A program made the position numbers and the translations under genes. Shown piece after piece: positions 57,536 through 64,000 of a stretch of DNA of 64,000 bases (its first letter is position 1; the number at the start of each line of letters is the position of its first letter). The stretch lies in the IMG/VR virus record IMGVR_UViG_3300032214_000789, positions 1 to 64,000 of that record; one strand, written 5' to 3'. The notes beneath the pieces were generated by a model, which saw only the letters and a program-made list of their open reading frames with translations, had not been told where the DNA came from and searched no databases. This stretch comes from a virus.

Positions 57536-57545
57536 CCAGGGGAAA

Positions 57546-57905
57546 TTACTTCCTCTTTTTCTTTTCGGGAGATTTATAACCCCAAAGTTTTGGATTGGTT
57601 CTTCCATATCCAAAATCAATTTTTTGGATTACTTCAGGTCCAAACTTATCGTAGTATAGATCAAAAATTCTAGAACGAGTTCCTCTACACAGATCCATAT
57701 GAACTTCTTCGCCAACTTGATACCAAATTAGATATGCATCATTGGGCCAAGATGAATCTTTTACTTGATCTATGGTTCCATTTTCAATCAAAATTTGACA
57801 CCCATACCTAGGAGGAAGAGACTCCTTTTCTTCTTTTGTCCATTCAGTCATGTCTTCCTCCTTTCCTTGAGCCCGTTGAATTACATTACGAAGTTTACTA
57901 CTCAT
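57546..57905 (-). CDS. conserved hypothetical protein, 119 aa
   Basis: Start at the ATG at 57905, which overlaps the upstream stop by 4 nt (ATGA). Contains WTKEEKESLPPRYGCQILI, AYLIWYQVGEEVHMDLCRG and a Lys-rich end (KSPEKKKRK). No domain recognised. It is the last gene of a transcript with the DUF6433-like gene and is followed by a strong terminator. Confidence 0.7.
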   Translation of the reverse strand: MSSKLRNVIQRAQGKEEDMTEWTKEEKESLPPRYGCQILIENGTIDQVKDSSWPNDAYLIWYQVGEEVHMDLCRGTRSRIFDLYYDKFGPEVIQKIDFGYGRTNPKLWGYKSPEKKKRK

Positions 57906-58513
57906 ACACGATTTCCCCATTTAATATCAGGATATGCTTCAGAAACAATCTCTTTTGAAATATTATATTTTGTTCCCAATCTTTTATCTTTAACAAGAAT
58001 AAGAATTTCTGCCTCAAGAGGATGAAGACCTTGAAGCATGTTGATAAACATAGTTTCTCTACGAAGAGAACTTAACCCATCATTACCACCACGAATAAAG
58101 TTATAAAAACGTGTGTATTCTTTACGGATTGTAGTTTGCCCCTGATCATTCATTCCTAAAGAATTAGATCCAAGTTCTTCCATTTTACCAACTGCATCAC
58201 GAACTTTATCACTTACAGTGCCACTAAATGAATTTTGTTCACCAGTGCTGGCATAAGGAACATCACCTTCTGGAAGAGATGAGATTAAACTTTCGTCAAA
58301 ATTCCAAATAAAAATTGCTTTTAAGGAAAGATCTCCATATCTCTTAAGCAATTCTACTTTTTTATCATTAGTTTTTTGACTAGAAACTAATTCCAAAACC
58401 TCAAATGCAAAAGGATTTGTTGGAAGATCTTCTGATAATTTTTTAGTAGGAGTAGATGCCGTTTTTGGTTTGGGTGTTCTACTCGTCTTCTTCTGCGCTG
58501 TCGTCGTTGTCAT
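57902..58513 (-). CDS. DUF6433-like conserved phage protein, 203 aa
   Basis: Start at the ATG at 58513 (MTTTTAQKKTSRTPKPK); a longer form to 58537 is in frame. After a low-complexity basic N-terminus come NPFAFEVLELVSSQKTNDKK, LKAIFIWNFDESL, LPEGDVPY, RFYNFIRGGNDGL and GLHPLEAEILILVKDKRLG, the features I associate with the DUF6433 family of T4-like phages, whose function is unknown. It overlaps the membrane protein gene by 35 nt. I considered gp55 because of its place, but no sigma region is visible. Confidence 0.7.
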   Translation of the reverse strand: MTTTTAQKKTSRTPKPKTASTPTKKLSEDLPTNPFAFEVLELVSSQKTNDKKVELLKRYGDLSLKAIFIWNFDESLISSLPEGDVPYASTGEQNSFSGTVSDKVRDAVGKMEELGSNSLGMNDQGQTTIRKEYTRFYNFIRGGNDGLSSLRRETMFINMLQGLHPLEAEILILVKDKRLGTKYNISKEIVSEAYPDIKWGNRV

Positions 58514-58706
58514 AATAGTTCTCAAAATTAAATGCAATTACCTCATCGGGTATTAGATTACCCTGCGAATCAAACATTTCAGGGTGAGGTCTTGGTATTT
58601 CCCTGTAATTCATCATATATTCTCTAGCGACCCATCCAGATAGCAGTCCAACAATAAAAAATAAAATGGTTATGAATGAACCAAACACTAAACTTGTTGC
58701 TAACAT
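58479..58706 (-). CDS. small membrane protein, 75 aa
   Basis: Residues 5-25 (SLVFGSFITILFFIVGLLSGW) are one membrane helix. The remainder is an acidic cytoplasmic tail containing REIPRPHPEMFDSQG and ending DDSAEEDE. Conserved in appearance; function unknown. It overlaps the gene upstream by 7 nt and the DUF6433-like gene by 35 nt. Confidence 0.7.
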   Translation of the reverse strand: MLATSLVFGSFITILFFIVGLLSGWVAREYMMNYREIPRPHPEMFDSQGNLIPDEVIAFNFENYYDNDDSAEEDE

Positions 58707-58909
58707 TTTTTTCTTCCTCGGGAACTACTGGACTTCTTTATACTTAAAGAAAATTCAAAATAGATGGTCACTTCCCGTTTGAGAAAGCAAACCAGCTTTT
58801 CAAAAATGATGTGAAAATCTTTGGGTTGCTTTCTCTTACCTCCTTTTAAGATAAGTTCTAGTCCACGATTAACATGGATCTTGGAATTATTTATGTTCGT
58901 ATCAGACAA
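58700..58909 (-). CDS. hypothetical basic protein, 69 aa
   Basis: A basic protein with a hydrophobic centre (FHIIFEKLVCFLKREVTIYF) and a Ser/Arg/Lys C-terminus. The short overlaps with both neighbours (7-8 nt) favour a real gene, though the composition is less gene-like than its neighbours. Function unknown. Confidence 0.5.
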   Translation of the reverse strand: MSDTNINNSKIHVNRGLELILKGGKRKQPKDFHIIFEKLVCFLKREVTIYFEFSLSIKKSSSSRGRKKC

Positions 58910-59138
58910 TTTGCTTTTCTTTTAAAAATTTAACAGTATCTGTACAACCACCAAGTTTTTCTGAATTACATAAAACTTGTGGAAAAGTAGATCCTTCACC
59001 AAATTCAGCATAAAACTGTTCTTTGGTAAAATCTTCTCCTAAAGTATACTCCACAAACTTGTTTCCTGTCAACTCTAATACTTGTTTAACTTTATAACAA
59101 TAAGGGCAATCTGTTTTTGTGTAAACTGTAAAATTCAT
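58902..59138 (-). CDS. glutaredoxin
   Basis: A 78 aa glutaredoxin with the active site CPYC (11-14) after an N-terminal MNFTVYTKTD strand, the cis-Pro segment STFPQVLC and the GSH-binding GGCTD. It likely supplies electrons to ribonucleotide reductase, as NrdC does in T4, or reduces disulfides of host or phage proteins. A late-type AATAAATA lies 21 nt upstream. Confidence 0.9.
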   Translation of the reverse strand: MNFTVYTKTDCPYCYKVKQVLELTGNKFVEYTLGEDFTKEQFYAEFGEGSTFPQVLCNSEKLGGCTDTVKFLKEKQIV

Positions 59139-59159
59139 ATCTATGTAAATTTTAAATAT

Positions 59160-59167
59160 TATTTATT
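59160..59167 (-). promoter_or_regulatory. late-type AATAAATA overlapping a stop codon
   Basis: The TAA stop of the 2OG-like gene (59165-59163) is inside AATAAATA. It lies 21 nt before the glutaredoxin ATG. Confidence 0.45.
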
Positions 59168-59753
59168 TTAATAATTTTATATCAAAATTTATGGTAATTT
59201 TATCCAGATCAGTTTTATTGATTTCACCATAATAGGTTAAAGTAGATGGAAAAATAATCAATTTACCATCAGAGGGAGAAACTTTAAAACTATCAGAAAA
59301 ATATAAATTTTTCATATTACCATTAAGCAATCTATGAAAAGAATCGTTATGATGTTGAGATAAAAATACAAAATCTCCCGAAAATCTATATGGACAATCG
59401 ACAACTAAAATGCCAACCATATCACAATTTGAACGGATACTTGGTTCTATGCAAGAATTGGGTTTAATTATTTTAATGTCAGATTTAACTACAGAAGATG
59501 GAGTAATTCGTGATGTATCATCAATTATAGTCGACAGAGAAGTTTCAATTTCACTATAAATCAAAGGAAAATACTTTTGAAATTTAATTAAATTAAAAAT
59601 ATTTTCTTTTTTTTCAAATCCTTCTTGTTTATATTCTCGTATATCATTGACAAAATTATCTTTTATTTTATAGAAATCAGGAATTTCTCTAACAATAATA
59701 GGTGTAGGAAATACCGGAAAAACATCGACTGCACTTTCTTCTTCATTCATCAT
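59163..59753 (-). CDS. degenerate 2OG-oxygenase-like protein, 196 aa
   Basis: The layout of a phage 2OG-Fe(II) protein is visible (VFPVFPTPIIVREIP at the start, VGILVVDCP and FSGDFVFLSQHHN in the middle, SPSDGKLIIFPSTLTYYGEI near the end), but the iron ligands are not in place: the position of the distal His in FPS-x-x-x-H is Tyr/Gly, and the HxH segment is replaced by SNCD. It may be a non-enzymatic relative or have lost activity. It lies beside glycan genes. Very AT-rich. Confidence 0.5.
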   Translation of the reverse strand: MMNEEESAVDVFPVFPTPIIVREIPDFYKIKDNFVNDIREYKQEGFEKKENIFNLIKFQKYFPLIYSEIETSLSTIIDDTSRITPSSVVKSDIKIIKPNSCIEPSIRSNCDMVGILVVDCPYRFSGDFVFLSQHHNDSFHRLLNGNMKNLYFSDSFKVSPSDGKLIIFPSTLTYYGEINKTDLDKITINFDIKLLK

Positions 59754-59771
59754 TTTTAACTCCTTTAAATT

Positions 59772-60596
59772 TTAAACTCCATCCTCATGCCAACATTCAT
59801 TATATCCATATTTTTGATCTTCATACGGATAGGCACTTAAATTTTTCTTTGGCCATCTTAAATTAATATTTGTTTTTGGAAAAGATTTAAATAATTTTTT
59901 TGTAATGTTATTACTCACTTCTAAAGATTCATACCAATTAGATGATCCATCGAAAAGATATTTTTCAGGTTGAATAAGAAAAATTTTAATTCTTTCGTCA
60001 AAATTTGAACAGTAATTAGCACCAATGTATGTTTCAGTTCTAATAAAATATCCATAATATTTCCAGAGATCTTGTTTGGATATTCTTACTCTATCAATAA
60101 CGTTGTTAACTTTAAGAGGTATATCGAAAAGTTTAATTAAATCAACTCTTTTACCCCAGAACACATGATCTCTGGGATGGAACAAAAGATGTGGGTACAT
60201 ACCCGGAACAAATATAAGATGTTCTTTTCTATTTTCAATAAAAAAGTTATACATAACCAACATACTATTGTAATCATATAATTGGTCTGTACGCATTTTT
60301 ATAGAATATTCCGTATCAGATTTAATTATCCCATTATATGATCCAACTATTTGGAGATTAACATTATCATCCCCAAAATTATTTGGTTTTTTATTTGTCA
60401 ATACAATTATTCTATTGGAATATTTTTGTTTTATTGATTCCAAAGAAGAAATGTCATCATCTTCCCAGCACGATAAAATTATATTATTTACAAATGGTAA
60501 TTGAAAATAATTTTCTATTATTTCGCTAGTGAATACATCATACTGTCCTTGCAGAACAATGTCAAGCTTTTCAAATAAATTGTTGTTCTGCATCAA
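59772..60596 (-). CDS. WavE-like lipopolysaccharide/glycan synthesis protein, 274 aa
   Basis: Features of the WavE family: LDIVLQGQYDVFTSEIIENY, NNIILSCWEDDD, SDTEYSIKMRTDQLYDY and FVPGMYPH, with HPRDHVFWGKRVDLIKLF following. WavE proteins act in LPS core or capsule synthesis, probably as glycosyltransferases; the K-M-R-x-D-Q motif is the expected donor-binding site. It overlaps the large glycosyltransferase gene by 4 nt, so the two likely work together. A phage gene of this kind could modify the host surface or glycosylate virion fibres. Confidence 0.75.
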   Translation of the reverse strand: MMQNNNLFEKLDIVLQGQYDVFTSEIIENYFQLPFVNNIILSCWEDDDISSLESIKQKYSNRIIVLTNKKPNNFGDDNVNLQIVGSYNGIIKSDTEYSIKMRTDQLYDYNSMLVMYNFFIENRKEHLIFVPGMYPHLLFHPRDHVFWGKRVDLIKLFDIPLKVNNVIDRVRISKQDLWKYYGYFIRTETYIGANYCSNFDERIKIFLIQPEKYLFDGSSNWYESLEVSNNITKKLFKSFPKTNINLRWPKKNLSAYPYEDQKYGYNECWHEDGV

Positions 60597-63500
60597 TTCT
60601 TTTTTTCAATATGAATATTGTATTGCTTTAAATTATCAACTACGACATTATAGTACTCCGTTGATACTTCAGGATCATTAGAAAGTTCTAAAAGAATATT
60701 TTTAGACTCTTCATTTTTTCCCCAATACCATCCCGACAATGCCTTCTCAAAAGAAAGACCATATTTTCCAGGATATTCAACATCGGATGTTGTTGGTTGA
60801 CTAGAAAAATCACCAATACTCAATCCTAAACATGAGTACTTATAGCAATCATGCCACTGCTGTCTTCTTTCATGAAATCTAGCGAGAAGAAAATATGCTT
60901 CAGGTCTACTTGGTTTAAGGCATAAAGCTTGTTGAAGAAGAGAAATTGCAGTTCCATCTCTTGTTCCTTGTTTGTCATAACAGTGATGACATTTAATTAA
61001 TGATTCATATTGCATATCTTCATCTTCAAATCTTTCCGCAGATCTTAAAAAGTAAGATAGAGCTGGTGCAGTATGCCCTTCTTTTTCATACCACAGTCCT
61101 ACGTTGTAATTTCTTTGGGGATCTTCCGGATCTAAAGAATATTCAGTAAGAAGGTTTTCTAATTCAGTTTTACCTCTACTAGTATTAACAGGTTCTTGAA
61201 TTATAATTTGTGGTTTAGAATAAAAAGAACAAATTTCAGAAAGTTTCAAATGTGAATTATTTTTCCACCAATCAATTACATGATCATAAGTCTCTTTATG
61301 ATATTCTTTGTTTGGATTTTGAAGTTCAGTTTCTCCATAAAAAGTTGATGTTTGATTTTGATCCTCAACAAAAAGATTAACTGCGTAAACTTTTCCAAGA
61401 TCATAAAACAAAACATTTTCTGGCATAGGATAAAAATTTGTTCCAGGGATTTCTAATCTATAAGAATCGCCATCACAATAACGATCAATAATTTTTTTGG
61501 CATAATCTCTAGTCAAAATATAAGCGGTTACAGACCAATCATACATCGATCTTTCACGCATCTTAATCTCTTCATAATTTGTTGTTATGCAGCACAATTG
61601 AACACACTCCGCATCCTCTGGAAGAGAATCTATAAAATCACTCCAAGTAAAGTTCCAGTACTGAACAGTTTCCAAACTTAAATCATCTTCACAGAAAAAA
61701 CCATAATCTTCATCAGTTTCCTCATACCATTTTTTAATCATTTTGATATGAGAAACTACACATCCGATAGTCCCTTCATCAAGAACATGAAGTTGTTCCC
61801 CATACACTTTATCATCACAATATTTAAATCTTCTAGAGAGAACTTCTCTAAAGTTTTCAACTCCACTATAGAAAAATTGAAATCTTAATGAATCTCTTCT
61901 ATCAACACTTTCATCCAAACTAATGTAGTTTACGCTAGGAAAATCTAAAAGTTTAACTCTATTTGTAAGAATTTTATTTGCACTTAATTTAAAACTCATT
62001 TCTTTCCACCAATTAATTACTTTGCTATATGATGCGTAATGAGCATCATTGAGATCATTTGATTCATAAGAAGACTTAAATGAAACATCTTCTACAAAAA
62101 GAGGAAATGTATAAACTCTGTTTGTTAGACTAAACAAAACAGTTTCAACTACAGGAACTAAAGCCCAATCTTCTCTACCATGACCATCATGACACTTTGA
62201 ATCCAAATAAAAATTATCATCATAATGATATGTATCTATTAATTTTTGAGCATATTCTCTTCTAATTAAATATGCACATGCAGACCAATCTCCCCAACAC
62301 CTATTTTTAAATTCAAGAATATTATGATATTGTTCAGAACCTTCTCCTTGTATTATGCACAATTGAATGCAGTCCCATTTTGATGGGAGAATATTCACAA
62401 ATTCTTGCCACGTAAAGTTCCAGTACTGAACAGTTTCTAAACTTAAATCATCTTCACAGAAAAATGCATATTCATCATTTGATTGTATTAACCATTCTTT
62501 GAGTGCTTTTAGATGTGATGTAACAGGTCCTCTACTACCTTGACTTAATTTATCTTCTCCATTAACTTCTAAATAATTGCTAATTATTGTATGATCTTCA
62601 CTATTATATTTTTGAAATATATGAGGAGTTATATTTTCTACAGTAAATGGTTTAAATTTTTCATATAAACTTTTTCTTCTTTCTTCAGAATGTTCAGTAC
62701 TTACAAAATGAACTGGTGGAAAATTTTTTAATTTTGAATAAGTTTCTTCAAGTTTAGCTTCATAAAATCCTTTTGATTTTTCTACCACTACCCAATTTAA
62801 ATCTGATCTATTTTCCACATAATAATTTGTTAGATTTTCTGTCATCTTAGAATTTATTTCATTATGTCTTAACGTTAAAACATAATCAGTTTGCCATTCT
62901 AATTCTTCACCAGAATATCTCGAAGATAAACTATAGTAAATTTCTTCTCTAAGATTTTTATCAGAATCAAAAGATTTAAAATTTTCAAACCTTTTTACAT
63001 CTGGATGTGGTATATGAAAAATATGATAATCAAAATCTAACTTTTTATGTTCTAATCCAAGTAACTCTAATCTTTTATAGATTTCATCATCTTCAAAAGA
63101 ATAATATTCACAAAAATTTTCATTATATCCACCGACTTTTAAAAGGTTATCCTTTTTAATATAAAGAAGACCCGTCAAAAATTTATAATATGAACTATAA
63201 GTATTGAAATAATCATTCAATTCATCCATAGACATATTTTCTTTGCTGACCAAAATCTGTCCACTTCCTTCATCATAATATTCTGGACTTTTTAAACTTG
63301 GTTTTCCACTAACAAATGAATTATCATCTACTTTATACTTATCGAAAAAACAATAATAAGGACTCATCACATAATCACAATCAACTTTCAGAATATATTC
63401 GCCAGTTGCTTGGGATATTGCAAGATTAAGAGGTTGTGGTTGATTAAAATATTTTTGATTAGGTACTCTAATAATTTTTATTCTTTCATCCAAATTAACT

Positions 63501-63643
63501 AGATGTTCTAAAGATTGATCAGAACTCCAATCAATTATAATAAACTCATTAATTTGTTTATAATTTAACCAAGAATTCAGAGAAACATTCAAAGCTTCGT
63601 TGCGATTCTTGCAAGCACATATTAAAGAAATATTATTTTCCAT
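60593..63643 (-). CDS. multidomain glycosyltransferase: GT2 - GT25 - GT25 - TPR, 1016 aa
   Basis: Residues 1-260 are a GT2-type (GT-A) domain: ISLICACKNR, IIIDWSSDQS, VDCDYVM (D88-D90) and SFEDDEIYKRL (184-190). About 310-540 and 570-790 are two GT25 (LPS/procollagen-type) domains, each beginning VHFVSTEHSEERR or VNYISLDESVDRR and containing FFCEDDLSLETVQYWNFTW (about 393-411 and 648-666). From about 850 TPR-like helices follow (RNYNVGLWYEKEGHTAPALS, RPEAYFLLARFHERRQ). Both GT25 copies keep the EDD motif. It probably adds several sugars to one acceptor; the TPR may hold it. Confidence 0.82.
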   Translation of the reverse strand: MENNISLICACKNRNEALNVSLNSWLNYKQINEFIIIDWSSDQSLEHLVNLDERIKIIRVPNQKYFNQPQPLNLAISQATGEYILKVDCDYVMSPYYCFFDKYKVDDNSFVSGKPSLKSPEYYDEGSGQILVSKENMSMDELNDYFNTYSSYYKFLTGLLYIKKDNLLKVGGYNENFCEYYSFEDDEIYKRLELLGLEHKKLDFDYHIFHIPHPDVKRFENFKSFDSDKNLREEIYYSLSSRYSGEELEWQTDYVLTLRHNEINSKMTENLTNYYVENRSDLNWVVVEKSKGFYEAKLEETYSKLKNFPPVHFVSTEHSEERRKSLYEKFKPFTVENITPHIFQKYNSEDHTIISNYLEVNGEDKLSQGSRGPVTSHLKALKEWLIQSNDEYAFFCEDDLSLETVQYWNFTWQEFVNILPSKWDCIQLCIIQGEGSEQYHNILEFKNRCWGDWSACAYLIRREYAQKLIDTYHYDDNFYLDSKCHDGHGREDWALVPVVETVLFSLTNRVYTFPLFVEDVSFKSSYESNDLNDAHYASYSKVINWWKEMSFKLSANKILTNRVKLLDFPSVNYISLDESVDRRDSLRFQFFYSGVENFREVLSRRFKYCDDKVYGEQLHVLDEGTIGCVVSHIKMIKKWYEETDEDYGFFCEDDLSLETVQYWNFTWSDFIDSLPEDAECVQLCCITTNYEEIKMRERSMYDWSVTAYILTRDYAKKIIDRYCDGDSYRLEIPGTNFYPMPENVLFYDLGKVYAVNLFVEDQNQTSTFYGETELQNPNKEYHKETYDHVIDWWKNNSHLKLSEICSFYSKPQIIIQEPVNTSRGKTELENLLTEYSLDPEDPQRNYNVGLWYEKEGHTAPALSYFLRSAERFEDEDMQYESLIKCHHCYDKQGTRDGTAISLLQQALCLKPSRPEAYFLLARFHERRQQWHDCYKYSCLGLSIGDFSSQPTTSDVEYPGKYGLSFEKALSGWYWGKNEESKNILLELSNDPEVSTEYYNVVVDNLKQYNIHIEKKN
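61647..61698 (-). repeat. near-identical 52 bp repeat in GT25 domain 2
   Basis: Matches 62412-62463 with one visible mismatch, while the rest of the two GT25 domains has diverged. Confidence 0.85.
62412..62463 (-). repeat. near-identical 52 bp repeat in GT25 domain 1
   Basis: Partner of 61647-61698, coding for the catalytic EDDLSLETVQYWNF segment. Confidence 0.85.
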
Positions 63644-63998
63644 AAAAATTTTTATAATAAATTACCTTATCCGTACAAATACCGTACACTTCATTTATAT
63701 ATTCTGGTTTTAAATCATATAAATCGGTATCTTCTGGCATTACAACTACAGAATTAGAATAAGGTATTTTCCCAGGATAAACCCATCCGATACCTTTACT
63801 TGTTAAAGTATAACAATCCGTTTCATGCCAAAAGTAATTAAATTTTATTGGAGAACTTGATATTTTTTCAAGTGCTTCTCTGTTTTTACAGTGGATCCAA
63901 AGAACATCTTTATATTTTACCAACCAACTCATAGGTACATAATATTGTGGTTCATCGTGCCCTAGATAAAAGTTATAGTCTTCATGCCTCAAATCCAC
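63633..63998 (-). CDS. partial ORF at the window edge (5' end missing)
   Basis: The frame is open to the right-hand end of the window and its apparent start is a GTG only 2 nt from the edge, so the true N-terminus lies outside. The visible 121 residues include YVPMSWLVKYKDVLWIH, KFNYFWHETDCYTLTSKGIG and VYGICTDKVIYYKNFYGK. It overlaps the glycosyltransferase gene by 11 nt and so belongs to the same operon. Function not recognised. Confidence 0.6.
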   Translation of the reverse strand: MDLRHEDYNFYLGHDEPQYYVPMSWLVKYKDVLWIHCKNREALEKISSSPIKFNYFWHETDCYTLTSKGIGWVYPGKIPYSNSVVVMPEDTDLYDLKPEYINEVYGICTDKVIYYKNFYGK

Positions 63999-64000
63999 TT

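Larger units (their letters stand above)
57299..57545 (-). other. non-coding regulatory region with hairpins and a palindrome
   Basis: A 247 bp gap without a gene, the longest in the window. From right to left it holds the terminator of the 119 aa gene, the palindrome TTGTAACATCTGTTACAA (57469-57486), a promoter, and a leader with three stable stem-loops (57397-57429, 57376-57388, 57353-57374). Several copies of GAACG/CGTTC recur. It could be a structured leader, a small RNA or an origin-like region. Confidence 0.7.

Noticed and set aside
58248-58257. CCAGTGCTGG palindrome resembling part of the AACTGGCACA element
   Set aside because: Lies inside the DUF6433-like gene with no -10 hexamer at the characteristic spacing, and matches only partly.
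57902-58513. Considered as sigma factor gp55
   Set aside because: The position near late-gene regulators suggested it, but no sigma region 2 or 4 is present and the conserved segments match the DUF6433-type family instead.

Overview
This window looks like part of the genome of a T4-type myovirus that infects marine picocyanobacteria (Synechococcus/Prochlorococcus). The evidence is a set of recognisable T4 homologues (gp4, gp48, gp53, gp26-, gp27- and gp5-like baseplate genes, gp32, gp33, gp59), the auxiliary genes usual in cyanophages (phoH, thyX, a glutaredoxin, an HNH nuclease, 2OG-Fe(II)-like proteins, S74- and collagen-type fibres), two small proteins resembling families I associate with cyanobacteria (DUF4278-like and DUF1825-like), a tRNA without an encoded CCA end, and AT-rich DNA. 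Nearly all genes are on the minus strand; only 48944-51390 is read from the plus strand. No integrase, IS element or CRISPR array was seen.

Layout in plus coordinates. 1-7400: about 25 short, tightly packed minus-strand genes, mostly of unknown function, many joined by 4-14 nt overlaps; four of under 60 codons were translated by hand (1021-1197, 1714-1887, 6568-6744, 6731-6904). 7375-11013: a DNA-transaction locus with an SF2 helicase, a protein with a winged-helix-like N-terminus and a ParB-like motif, and an N6-adenine methyltransferase split into two ORFs in permuted order. 11072-37248: tail-fibre and adhesin genes (two giant repeat fibres, a LamG-like protein, two collagen-like fibres, S74 auto-chaperone C-termini), interrupted at 24328-25173 by a tRNA and three small genes. 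37248-48903: baseplate hub and tail genes. 48944-51390: plus-strand gp4, an unknown gene, gp48 and gp53. 51430-59138: replication and late-transcription accessory genes (gp32, DUF1825-like, gp59, gp33, a RecB/Cas4-like nuclease), PhoH, ThyX, small ORFs, a DUF6433-like protein and glutaredoxin. 59163-64000: a glycan module with a degenerate 2OG-like fold, a WavE-like protein, a four-part glycosyltransferase and a truncated ORF at the window edge.

Regulation can be read in part. Sigma70-like promoters precede the small-gene groups, the helicase/methyltransferase locus, the tRNA and gp32. Four early promoter regions carry the same 10-mer, AACTGGCACA, ending 28-30 nt upstream of the -10 hexamer, and most of these promoters leave only a 15-21 nt leader without a Shine-Dalgarno. 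T4-like late -10 elements (CTAAATA or ATAAATA) precede structural and auxiliary genes, often overlapping the stop codon of the gene before, and two of them face each other at 48906-48943 to drive the two strands.

The observations most worth following are the split, permuted methyltransferase with its ParB-like and helicase neighbours, the AACTGGCACA promoter element, a circularly permuted M23 peptidase fused to a tail lysozyme, and the duplicated GT25 domains that share a nearly identical DNA block.
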